From the NCBI GenBank assembly GCA_945870015.1, contig CAMBQS010000030.1:1-17418 (forward strand): a stretch of DNA of 17,418 nt, read 5' to 3'. The position numbers and the translations under genes were made by a program. This DNA comes from Desulfocicer vacuolatum DSM 3385. GTDB lineage: Bacteria; Desulfobacterota; Desulfobacteria; Desulfobacterales; SURF-7. Position 1 is the stretch's first letter. Every line of letters begins with the position of its first letter. Below the pieces are notes generated by a model, which did no database searches, was not told the origin of the DNA, and worked only from the letters and a program-made list of their open reading frames with translations. Shown piece by piece: positions 7,313 through 14,825 of this stretch.

Positions 7313-9892
7313 ATGCTCTTGCGCCTGCTTTCCCGATTGAAAATAAAACGAACCCGGCCTTTTTCAGGAAGCAAGGTCCGCGAAATTTTTCAGAAAAAAT
7401 ACACCAGCTTTAAATCCGTACTGGAAGCCAATTCCGAGCTGCTCAAAATCATATCTGACTTTGAACAAAAACTCAGTGAAAACAGCATTTTCCCCATGGC
7501 TTACATTCGAACGCAAACCGCCAGAGTGATATTTCATGCAGAGCGAATGGTCAAAAGCTTTGAGCAGTTGTCCGGCCGTCCCTATCCGCCTTTTCGGGAA
7601 ATGCTGAACCGGATGAATGATCTTTTTGCAGCGCAGCGCGATAAAAAACCAGCTCCGGCTACCACGGATTATGTGATTCCCTACACAAGCATCAACAAAG
7701 AAATGATTGCCGCCGTAGGCGGGAAAAGTGCCAATTTAGGGGAAATAAAAGCTCTTGGTTTTCCAATCCCCAGAGGATTTGCCATCACTACCAAAGCCTT
7801 TCATGAACTCATCCAGGCAAATGACCTTCTGGATCAGATTCGAATGCAGAAAATGGAACTCAATACCAATGATCCGGAATCGATTGACCGGATCAGCCGC
7901 AATATACAAGACCTTTTTCTGAAAGCGATTGTTCCTCCACCTGTTGAACAGGCGATCCTGGATGCCTATGAACGTTTTGTGGACGATCGGAAACAAACCC
8001 ATGTGGCCCTGAGAAGCAGTGCAATCGGTGAGGATTCCGACCTGACGTTCGCCGGGCAGTATCTTACGGTTTTGAATGTACCGCCGGATAAAATCATCCC
8101 GGAATACCTGAAAGTTCTGGCCAGCTTGTTTACACCCAGAGCGATTTTTTACCGCCTATACATGAACATCCCGTTTGGAGAAGCAGTTATGAGCGTGGCC
8201 TGTCTTGAAATGGTCGACGCAAAGGCAAGCGGGGTTCTTTACACGGCAAGCCCGTATGATCTTCAGGATAACAACATCCTGATCAATGCGCTTTGGGGCT
8301 TAGGCACTTCCGTGGTTGATGGAAGGGCTACCCCGGATGTTTATAAATTAAGCAAAGAACCCGGTCACAACCTTCTTTCCGCCAATATCGCAAACAAGTC
8401 CGGTCTGGTGACAATCCATCCGGACGGGTATGTGATGGAAAAAACAGTTGAAGAAAATCTTCAGAAGCATCCCTGCCTGCGCCCTGAACAAATGGCTCAG
8501 CTTGCCGGCTATGCAGTCATGATCGAAAAGCACTACAAATGCCCCCAGGATATTGAATGGGCAGTAGATAAACACGATCAGGTGATCATTTTACAGTCGA
8601 GACCGCTCCGGATTGAAGACCGCGGAACAGAGGAAGCCATAGCCCGGGAGTATCCAGGTCATGCTGTTATTCTGGCGGATGGTGATATTGCCTGCCCCGG
8701 CGTAGGGTTCGGACCCGCCTTCCCGGTTCGAAGTGTACAGGAGTTAAAAGATTTCCCTGAAGGCGCAGTTCTGGTTACGAACCAGTCGTCGCCTCTTTAT
8801 GTCATGGTCATGAAGAAGGCCTCTGCCATTGTTGTGGAGTCCGGAAGTGTTACAGGTCACATGGCCTCCCTTGCAAGGGAATTCCATGTCCCCACCCTGC
8901 TGAACATGAAAAATGCAATGTCCCTGATCCAAAAAGACGAATTCATAACCGTGGATGCGGCCAATGGAAGGATTTACCAGGGAAAGGTAGAAGAGCTGAT
9001 TCAACAGCAGCGACCCAAACCAACGATCATCTATACCCCGGTTTATCAGGCATTGAAGCTCATTTCAGAACATATCATTCCCCTGAACCTGACCAATCCG
9101 AATTCTTCGAAATTTACTCCTGAAAACTGCAAAACAATTCATGACGTCATGCGTTTCATCCATGAGCGTTCTTATACCGAGATGTTCAACATCTCAGATT
9201 ACACAACAGATTACGGGAATATCTCGTTTAAACTGAACGCCCCTCTTCCTCTGGATCTGTATGTGATCGACCTTGGACAAGGACTCATAAATCTTCCCGG
9301 AACAAAGGCTGAAAGAGGAAAGGTTTCCATTGATGCAGTGGTTTCCGCTCCATTTAAAGCGATTCTATCCGGAATGCTTCATAAGGGTTTGATCCACGGC
9401 GAACCAAGACCTGTTAATTTCAAGGGATTTATATCCGTCATGAGTGAACAGATGCTCTCTCCCCAGGCAAACAGCGCAAACCGGTTTGGCGAAAAGAGTT
9501 TCGCCATTATATCCGACAAATACATGAATTTCAGTTCTCGGGTAGGATACCATTACAGTATACTGGACGCCTATTGCGGGCCGGTGCCCAACATGAATTA
9601 CATCAATTTTTCATTCATGGGAGGTGCTGCAGACCTGCTCCGCCGCAGTCGGAGAGCAAGGCTCATCCAACAAATTCTGCAATCCCTGAAATTTCTGGTG
9701 GAGGTTCACGGGGATCGCGTAACCGCCCGATTTACAAAACAACCGGAAGAAATCATCCAGGAAAAACTGGATCAGGTGGGAAGGCTTCTCATTTACACCC
9801 GGCAGATGGATATGCTCATGCATACGGAGCAAAGCATTACAACTCTATCAGAATCCTTTTTAAAAGAGGACTACCGGTTCAAACCATCCTGA
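7313..9892 (+). CDS. PEP synthase/PPDK-like protein without recognisable PEP/pyruvate barrel
   Basis: 859 residues. An N-terminal helical region of about 115 residues precedes a pyruvate phosphate dikinase ATP-grasp domain (about 120-440): GGKSANLGEIKALGFPIPRG near 136-155 and the ATP-loop-like LRSSAIGEDSDLTFAGQY near 233-250. A phosphohistidine swivelling domain follows, with GSVTGHMASLAREFHVPTLL and the conserved His at residue 516. In PEP synthase and PPDK the last 300 residues form a barrel with TND(L/M)TQ and CG motifs; I find neither here. Instead there is an unrelated C-terminal region (about 580-859) with INFSFMGGAADLLRRSRRAR near 765-785. It could phosphorylate His516 from ATP, but making PEP is doubtful. 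It is last in the TauE operon; SD AGGAGGGG. The stop abuts the stop of the opposing receiver gene. Confidence 0.8.
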   Translation: MLLRLLSRLKIKRTRPFSGSKVREIFQKKYTSFKSVLEANSELLKIISDFEQKLSENSIFPMAYIRTQTARVIFHAERMVKSFEQLSGRPYPPFREMLNRMNDLFAAQRDKKPAPATTDYVIPYTSINKEMIAAVGGKSANLGEIKALGFPIPRGFAITTKAFHELIQANDLLDQIRMQKMELNTNDPESIDRISRNIQDLFLKAIVPPPVEQAILDAYERFVDDRKQTHVALRSSAIGEDSDLTFAGQYLTVLNVPPDKIIPEYLKVLASLFTPRAIFYRLYMNIPFGEAVMSVACLEMVDAKASGVLYTASPYDLQDNNILINALWGLGTSVVDGRATPDVYKLSKEPGHNLLSANIANKSGLVTIHPDGYVMEKTVEENLQKHPCLRPEQMAQLAGYAVMIEKHYKCPQDIEWAVDKHDQVIILQSRPLRIEDRGTEEAIAREYPGHAVILADGDIACPGVGFGPAFPVRSVQELKDFPEGAVLVTNQSSPLYVMVMKKASAIVVESGSVTGHMASLAREFHVPTLLNMKNAMSLIQKDEFITVDAANGRIYQGKVEELIQQQRPKPTIIYTPVYQALKLISEHIIPLNLTNPNSSKFTPENCKTIHDVMRFIHERSYTEMFNISDYTTDYGNISFKLNAPLPLDLYVIDLGQGLINLPGTKAERGKVSIDAVVSAPFKAILSGMLHKGLIHGEPRPVNFKGFISVMSEQMLSPQANSANRFGEKSFAIISDKYMNFSSRVGYHYSILDAYCGPVPNMNYINFSFMGGAADLLRRSRRARLIQQILQSLKFLVEVHGDRVTARFTKQPEEIIQEKLDQVGRLLIYTRQMDMLMHTEQSITTLSESFLKEDYRFKPS

Positions 9893-10285
9893 TTAACGGT
9901 TTTCGTCCTGCATCTTTTTTTTCTCCAGAGCCGATGTAATTTTTTTGAGCAAATCCTCCAGTTTTACCGGTTTGAGAATATAGTCAAAGGCCCCGAATTT
10001 CATCCCTTCGATACTGGTTTCAATCGAAGCATGACCGGTCAGCAGAATGATTTCGGTTTGAGGATGCTCCTTTTTGATGAGCCTCATGGCTTCAATGCCG
10101 TCTATACCGCCCGGCATTTTTATATCCATGATCACGACGTGAAATTCTTTTTTTTTAATATATTCGATTGCTTCTTCACCGCTGCGCACGCCAATGGCGT
10201 CAACATCCCGTTTCTTTAACCGGCTGACCAGCGTCTCAACAAAATCTTCTTCATCATCTACGATCAATATACTGAAATGCTGCAT
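9893..10285 (-). CDS. Receiver-only response regulator (last gene of DASS operon)
   Basis: A 130-residue single REC domain (CheY/Spo0F fold) with no output domain. The acidic pocket is D10-D11, the phosphoacceptor is D54 (VVIMDIKMPGG), the switch residue is T83 (ILLTGHAS) and the conserved lysine is K105 (YILKPVK). The sequence ends just after the REC fold in a short basic helix. It lies 21 bp downstream of the Cache histidine kinase and is very similar to the receiver on the other side of that kinase: both open with FSILIVDDEEDFVETLV. It probably relays or accepts phosphate from the kinase. Its stop codon touches that of the opposing PEP-synthase-like gene. Confidence 0.88.
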   Translation of the reverse strand: MQHFSILIVDDEEDFVETLVSRLKKRDVDAIGVRSGEEAIEYIKKKEFHVVIMDIKMPGGIDGIEAMRLIKKEHPQTEIILLTGHASIETSIEGMKFGAFDYILKPVKLEDLLKKITSALEKKKMQDENR

Positions 10286-10306
10286 ACCGCCCCCTCAAAT
10301 CTCCTC

Positions 10307-11980
10307 CTACTTTTTTTCCGGTATGATAATCGGAATATTGACGTTAAAAGTCGTTCCTTTTCCTTCCGTGCTGACAAAGGTCAGACTGCCTCCCATTTTT
10401 TCCATAATGGTATAGCTGATCCACAAGCCCATTCCCATACCCTGACCACCCTGCTTGGTCGTAAAAAAAGGCTCGAATATTTTTTTCTGCTTCTCTTTGG
10501 GTATACCAGGACCATTGTCGATGACACGGATGATAATCATGGATGTTGTTTTTTCACTCGCTACCCGGATGATTCCGTCCTTGCCTATGGCATCAATGGC
10601 ATTGGACAACAGGTTCATGAATACCTGCTGAAGCTGCCCCTGATCGCTGGCGATCACAGGCAGATCTTTATCCGATTCCATCTTGATCTGGATATTGTTG
10701 AGGCGGGCATAATTTTCCAGCAAAGAAATGGTTTGATAAAGGGTATCGTTCACATCCACATCTTCCAGACGCGGTTCCATTCTCCGGGCGTACCCAAGCA
10801 TGCTGTGAACGACCTTACGGGCTCTTTCCACATGGAATTCGATTTTTTGAACCGATTTTTTCAACTCTTGAATATTTTTGCTGTCCTGGAACTCCTCCTC
10901 TTCCAGCAGATCTTCCATCCATCCGGTTTTCTGGATAATGACCGCCAGTGGATTATTGATCTCATGGGCAATCCCCGCAGCCATTTTTCCCAGTGCTGCC
11001 AGCTTGTCGGACTGCACCAACTGCGCATTCATACGACTCATCTTCAGGTCGGCCGATTCCAGTTGATGGACTGTCTGCCGGGTCGCGAGAATAGTTGAAA
11101 GGATAATGATCAGAACACCGACCACCATCACCCCGATTTCAATATTGCGTGTACTGACAAGTCCTTTGGTTTCTTCGGCCTTTTCCTCGCTGATAATCAG
11201 TAACCATTTGTCGTTGGATAGCCATGTCCCGGCAAAGAGCCGCGGATGCTTGTCTCCTCTTTCAAAACCCATAAGAGTGGTTCCCCGTCCAAACAGATTC
11301 GGATCTATACTGGATCGATCCAGAATTTTGCTATTGAATCTTGGGGGGGTCTGGTAAATGCCCTCACGGTTGATAATATAGGCATCACCGGTTCTGCCGA
11401 TCTGGGCTGACCGGACAACACCCTCAAAAATATCGGAATCAACGGTTGCCCGGAGAATCCAGACCGTGTCATTTTCCTGCCGCCGGACAGAAATAATGAA
11501 ATGCGGTATATTCCGGTAACCCATATAGACATCGCTGATATAAAATCCCTTGCTCATTACTTCCGCAAACCAGGTCTGAGAATGATAGTCATATCCTTTT
11601 AAATTAAACGGACCCACATATGCCCGCTGCATGCCGGAAGCGTCAATAACACCCAGATCCGTGAATGCACCCGCCCGCTGATTCATGATTTTGAATATCT
11701 GGGCCAGTTTGTTTTCCTGAAGAATAACATCAAAAAGGTGTGTATCCGCCATGGATGCCAGGATGGCCGTCCGCTCTTTCAGAAACAGATCAACCGTCTC
11801 CGCCTGAGCACGGGACCGGTATCTCATCTGCGCTTCAATTTTATCCTGGTACATGCTGGCAAACTGATAATAAATGATGATGCTGGTCAGCAGCAACGGA
11901 ATAAAAGCGATCAGCAGACAGGTCATGATAATTTTTTGTCGAAATTTTATATAAATAACTGTTTTCATGTTACATCTCAC
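10307..11980 (-). CDS. Cache-domain sensor histidine kinase (DASS operon)
   Basis: 557 residues from a GTG with AGGAAG upstream; the ATG four codons later (11968) is an alternative that aligns better with the paralogue. Membrane helix 1 is at about 18-38, a periplasmic double-Cache-like sensor at about 40-275 (YVGPFNLKGYDYHSQTWF, FYISDVYMGYRNIPHFIISV, WILRATVD, IGRTGDAYIINREGIYQTPP), and helix 2 at about 277-298. I see no HAMP domain. A short coiled linker leads to the HisKA H-box GIAHEINNP with His339, followed by the acidic insert DLLEEEEF. The ATPase domain has NLLSNAIDAIG, DNGPGIP, FEPFFTTK and GMGMGLWIS. It lies between two receiver-only genes. A small-molecule ligand, perhaps an organic or inorganic anion handled by the adjacent transporter, is inferred. 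Confidence 0.9.
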   Translation of the reverse strand: MRCNMKTVIYIKFRQKIIMTCLLIAFIPLLLTSIIIYYQFASMYQDKIEAQMRYRSRAQAETVDLFLKERTAILASMADTHLFDVILQENKLAQIFKIMNQRAGAFTDLGVIDASGMQRAYVGPFNLKGYDYHSQTWFAEVMSKGFYISDVYMGYRNIPHFIISVRRQENDTVWILRATVDSDIFEGVVRSAQIGRTGDAYIINREGIYQTPPRFNSKILDRSSIDPNLFGRGTTLMGFERGDKHPRLFAGTWLSNDKWLLIISEEKAEETKGLVSTRNIEIGVMVVGVLIIILSTILATRQTVHQLESADLKMSRMNAQLVQSDKLAALGKMAAGIAHEINNPLAVIIQKTGWMEDLLEEEEFQDSKNIQELKKSVQKIEFHVERARKVVHSMLGYARRMEPRLEDVDVNDTLYQTISLLENYARLNNIQIKMESDKDLPVIASDQGQLQQVFMNLLSNAIDAIGKDGIIRVASEKTTSMIIIRVIDNGPGIPKEKQKKIFEPFFTTKQGGQGMGMGLWISYTIMEKMGGSLTFVSTEGKGTTFNVNIPIIIPEKK

Positions 11981-11995
11981 TTCTTCCTGTTTCAG

Positions 11996-12469
11996 TTACT
12001 CCTTACCCTCATTCTCCTCCTTGTCCTGCTGGAAAACCCGGCCTGGAAAACGGATCAGATCCTTGATCTTGGCCTTGCGGATCTTTTGCTCATGCTGATC
12101 CTTCTTTTCAAAAGCCTGACCGATCTTGACCAAAAGGTCTTCGAACTTGACGGGTTTGAGCAGGTAATCGAAAGCACCCTGCTTCATTCCCTCGATGCTG
12201 GTCTCAACCGATGCATGTCCGGTGAGCAGGATGACCTCCATCAGCGGTGCCTTGCGCTTCATTTCCCGCTGCGCCTGGATGCCGTCCATGCCGCCGGGCA
12301 TCCGGACATCCAGAACCACCACGTCAAAACGCCGCGTGTCCAGAAGTTTCAAAGCCTCTTCGGCACTGGTCACTCCTACTGTATCAATATTGTGTTTCTG
12401 CAGTCGTTTAACGAGTGTTTCAACAAAATCCTCCTCATCATCCACAATCAAAATGCTGAAGTAATCCAT
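11996..12469 (-). CDS. Receiver-only response regulator with helical tail (DASS operon)
   Basis: A 157-residue REC protein: pocket D10-D11, phosphoacceptor D54 (VVVLDVRMPGG), switch T83 (ILLTGHAS) and K105 (YLLKPVK). After the REC fold (about residue 120) there is a charged helical tail with HEQKIRKAKIKDLIRFPGR and an acidic end, but no DNA-binding or enzymatic domain. The tail resembles that of the receiver at 16605-17039 (RIAEARIKEI), so these two are probably equivalent partners of the two kinases. The gene lies between the DASS transporter (53 bp upstream) and the kinase (15 bp downstream). Confidence 0.88.
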   Translation of the reverse strand: MDYFSILIVDDEEDFVETLVKRLQKHNIDTVGVTSAEEALKLLDTRRFDVVVLDVRMPGGMDGIQAQREMKRKAPLMEVILLTGHASVETSIEGMKQGAFDYLLKPVKFEDLLVKIGQAFEKKDQHEQKIRKAKIKDLIRFPGRVFQQDKEENEGKE

Positions 12470-12522
12470 ATATTCCCTCGTGAAACGTCATCCTTTTTAT
12501 TATTATCAGGCACAAAGCTGAA

Positions 12523-14202
12523 TTAAAACGGCCATTCCAGATAACTCCAGTAACCAAACACCGCCCATCCCCAAAAAACCAGCCATGACAGAATGGTAAT
12601 GGGCACCCCGAATTTGACAAAATCCATCACATTCAGCAGACGTTCGCCGGTCTCAGGATCACGGCCCATACCGAAACAGATGGCGTTGTTGGGTGTACCC
12701 ACCACCAGGATATTGGCAAAAGAAGAAGAAAAAGCGCAAGCCATCCCCACCTTCCAGATACTGACCCCGGCCAGGGTTGCCATGGGAAGAACCACCGGCC
12801 CAAGGGCTGCCACTGTGGCACCGTCTCTCATGAAATTGGTCATGATCCCGGTGAGGAGACTTACCCCCATGATCAAGCCTTCCCCGGTGCTGAGAAATTC
12901 AGGCAGAAAATCAAAAAATGCCGATGCCAGCCAAAGTCCTCCACCAGAGAACTTCAGACCCACACCGATCGCACTGGCCGCCGCATATAAACCCACCACA
13001 TCGAAGGCCACACCCTCATGGACATCTTCCCAGGTCAGAATGCGGGTAAAAAACATGGCCATGACTGCGAAAAGGGTCGGCCCGCCCAGACCGGCATATT
13101 CACCGAGGATCAACCAGGCTGCCACCAGCAGTACCAGAATCACCGTCATGATGGCTTCTTTGCCTCCGAATCCGGGCATGCGTGCCACTTCCGCCCGGAC
13201 TACTTCTCCCGGATTCATTTCCGGAACGCGGAAGAGCGGTTTGCAGCGGATATACATATAGGCCCCGATGACACAGGACATGACCGGAACTAAGGTCATT
13301 CCTGTTTTCATCCATTGCAGAAAACTGATCGGTGCGCCGTAATCCATCAGGAAGCCCACCATGATGGCGTTGCGTCCGCCTGCAGCAGGTGAGCCTGGCC
13401 CACCGGCATTGGCTGCAAAAGTCAGCCCCAGCAGCAAAAAAATTCCCAAAGCCGGGTCCTTGTCCACATTGTTCATCTTGCAGGTTACCTTGTAAACCCC
13501 CATGAGTACAGGAATCAACAAAGCCACCAGAGCGTGTTCGGACAAAAAGCTGGATGCCATGGAAAGCATGGGAAGGAATATAAATGCAAAGGCCTTTGTG
13601 CTGCGGATGCGGCTGAGCAGTATCAGACCGATACGCTTGTCCAGACCGGTTTTTGCTACACCTACAGCCACAGCCAGAATACCGAAGACAAAGAAGACAG
13701 CGTCAGACATATATGCCCTCGAAATCTCATTAACAGGCAACACCGCAAAAAGATAGAGCAAAGCCGCTACCAGCATATCTGTTGCCCCGATCGGCAGGGC
13801 TTCGGTGCCCCACAGAAAAGCCGACAGAAAAAGAATCAGCACCATTACCTTGGCCATACCCGCTACCTGATCTGCTGTGAGCAGCGTCTGCTGAATGTGA
13901 TCTCCATCCTTGCCGGACTTGCTGCCGACCGCGATCCGGCCACCCATCTTCGCTGCCTTAAAAGCTTCCGGCCGCATCTTCTGATTGACCGTATCCAGAA
14001 TCGTTTTACAGCTTTCTCCCAGCAGATAGCCGGAAGGATTTTCCCTGACAACCATGTCCAGCATGGTTCGGGTGGGTGGCATGACAGCAAGAATGATGAA
14101 GAGGATCGCCGCCGCCAATATCAATAACGGCTTGTAACCCGGTATGTTTTTCAAGCTCCTGTCCTGTTCCATGGGCCCGGTACTCTCAAAATTGTAGGCC
14201 AT
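12523..14202 (-). CDS. DASS/SLC13-family anion:sodium symporter-like transporter
   Basis: About 559 residues from ATG 14202, which has AAGGAG 5 nt upstream; an upstream TTG in frame (14226) is less likely. The family (divalent anion:Na+ symporter, SLC13/CitT/SdcS) moves dicarboxylates, sulfate or thiosulfate across the inner membrane. A dozen or so hydrophobic helices are seen. The two pseudo-symmetric substrate motifs appear as NAGGPGSPAAGGRNAI (about 265-280) and FANILVVGTPNNAICFG (about 496-512). A hydrophilic segment of about 80 residues (about 50-130) follows the first helix, and should be periplasmic; it is an extra relative to minimal members. The gene is first in a four-gene operon with two receivers and a Cache kinase, driven by the sigma-54 site at 14332-14347. 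Sulfate uptake is plausible but not shown. Confidence 0.88.
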   Translation of the reverse strand: MAYNFESTGPMEQDRSLKNIPGYKPLLILAAAILFIILAVMPPTRTMLDMVVRENPSGYLLGESCKTILDTVNQKMRPEAFKAAKMGGRIAVGSKSGKDGDHIQQTLLTADQVAGMAKVMVLILFLSAFLWGTEALPIGATDMLVAALLYLFAVLPVNEISRAYMSDAVFFVFGILAVAVGVAKTGLDKRIGLILLSRIRSTKAFAFIFLPMLSMASSFLSEHALVALLIPVLMGVYKVTCKMNNVDKDPALGIFLLLGLTFAANAGGPGSPAAGGRNAIMVGFLMDYGAPISFLQWMKTGMTLVPVMSCVIGAYMYIRCKPLFRVPEMNPGEVVRAEVARMPGFGGKEAIMTVILVLLVAAWLILGEYAGLGGPTLFAVMAMFFTRILTWEDVHEGVAFDVVGLYAAASAIGVGLKFSGGGLWLASAFFDFLPEFLSTGEGLIMGVSLLTGIMTNFMRDGATVAALGPVVLPMATLAGVSIWKVGMACAFSSSFANILVVGTPNNAICFGMGRDPETGERLLNVMDFVKFGVPITILSWLVFWGWAVFGYWSYLEWPF

Positions 14203-14331
14203 TGTTTCTCCTTGCTTCAACAACACAACAAACGAGCAATGATTTTCTCAAAGTCGTGATTTTCTCAGATTATAGAAAACGGTCGATAATTTTTTAAATT
14301 TTAATTACAAATACCAACTTATTCAAGCAAC

Positions 14332-14347
14332 AGCAAGGGATATGCCA
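14332..14347 (-). promoter_or_regulatory. Sigma-54 promoter of the DASS operon
   Basis: On the minus strand the sequence is TGGCATATCCCTTGCT, matching TGGCAC-N5-TTGCW with one change (T at the sixth position) and exact spacing. Transcription would start near 14321, giving a leader of about 119 nt to ATG 14202. The palindrome at 14488-14502 lies about 140 bp upstream of it. Confidence 0.8.
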
Positions 14348-14487
14348 AGAAGAAGCAAACGTTCGAACCTGAAAAAGGCATGTTCAACTGATCAATATTG
14401 AGCAGCATGACAATGAAAGCCATGTATCTGAAAATCTGTTTCGCATATGGATGAACGATCGCAGACTAAAAATAGCTGTCAGTTTTT

Positions 14488-14502
14488 TTTACAGACTGTA
14501 AA
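14488..14502. promoter_or_regulatory. Palindrome TTTACA-N3-TGTAAA, candidate shared enhancer-binding site
   Basis: TTTACAGACTGTAAA has the same perfect 6-bp arms and 3-nt spacer as 4694-4708. It lies between two diverging sigma-54 promoters, 140 bp from the minus one and 226 bp from the plus one, so one bound activator could serve both. The repeat is seen; the role is inferred. Confidence 0.5.
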
Positions 14503-14578
14503 GCATCCTCATCTGAAAACATAAGAAACTGTTTTGCACTATCTAAAAATACAGGTGGCGCGGATTTTACCACCCCGG

Positions 14579-14617
14579 TTCGGGTAGAAACGCCCCTGCG
14601 GGGCATTTCTACCCGAA
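14579..14617. repeat. Large near-perfect hairpin in divergent control region
   Basis: Outer arms TTCGGGTAGAAA (14579-14590) and TTTCTACCCGAA (14606-14617) are exact complements. After one mismatch, inner arms GCCCC/GGGGC (14592-14596, 14600-14604) close on a 3-nt loop TGC. A smaller repeat GGTGG/CCACC (14554-14558, 14570-14574) lies just before it. No T-run follows and no gene ends nearby, so a terminator role is unlikely. It may be a REP-like genomic repeat or a DNA-structure element between enhancer and promoter. Confidence 0.7.
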
Positions 14618-14728
14618 TATAGATGAAGTTTGTTTTGTAAACGCGAAAAGCCGGTATCACCACTTAACCTTATGAATATAAACATAATTTAAACGAATAT
14701 TCGTCTGGTTCATCCACTTGAAGAAAAA

Positions 14729-14744
14729 TGGCACAGTCATTGCT
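14729..14744 (+). promoter_or_regulatory. Sigma-54 promoter of the second kinase operon
   Basis: TGGCACAGTCATTGCT is a perfect match to TGGCAC-N5-TTGCW with correct spacing. Transcription would start near 14755, so the kinase must start downstream of this, which rules out the in-frame TTG at 14718 and supports the ATG at 14826 (leader about 71 nt). Confidence 0.85.
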
Positions 14745-14825
14745 CAACCCCAACATCATAAGAATAAAAGTTTTTTAAAAATAACCCTGTTGTCTGGAAA
14801 CCAATTCAATCCCGGGAAGCACAGA

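Larger units (their letters stand above)
14203..14825. other. Divergent control region between DASS operon and second kinase operon
   Basis: No gene is supported in these 620 bases. It holds, from left to right, the DASS leader, the minus-strand sigma-54 promoter (14332-14347), the palindrome (14488-14502), a large hairpin (14579-14617), the plus-strand sigma-54 promoter (14729-14744) and the second kinase's leader. An 8-bp palindrome GTTCGAAC is at 14361-14368. A 65-codon minus-strand frame crosses the hairpin at 14466-14663, but it looks non-coding. Confidence 0.6.

Noticed and set aside
10277..11098. Long plus-strand frame opposite the first Cache kinase
   Set aside because: Antisense shadow of a clear kinase gene; the His- and Phe-rich composition is typical of the complement of coding DNA.
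11738..12526. Long plus-strand frame opposite the kinase start and the receiver gene
   Set aside because: Antisense shadow of two well-supported genes with Shine-Dalgarno sites and domain motifs.
13534..14127. 197-codon plus-strand frame opposite the DASS transporter
   Set aside because: Shadow frame: no hydrophobic or domain pattern of its own, and the opposite strand is a clear membrane transporter.
14466..14663. 65-codon minus-strand frame in the divergent control region
   Set aside because: It spans the hairpin and the palindrome, has no good ribosome site, and the amino acids come from the repeat. Probably non-coding.
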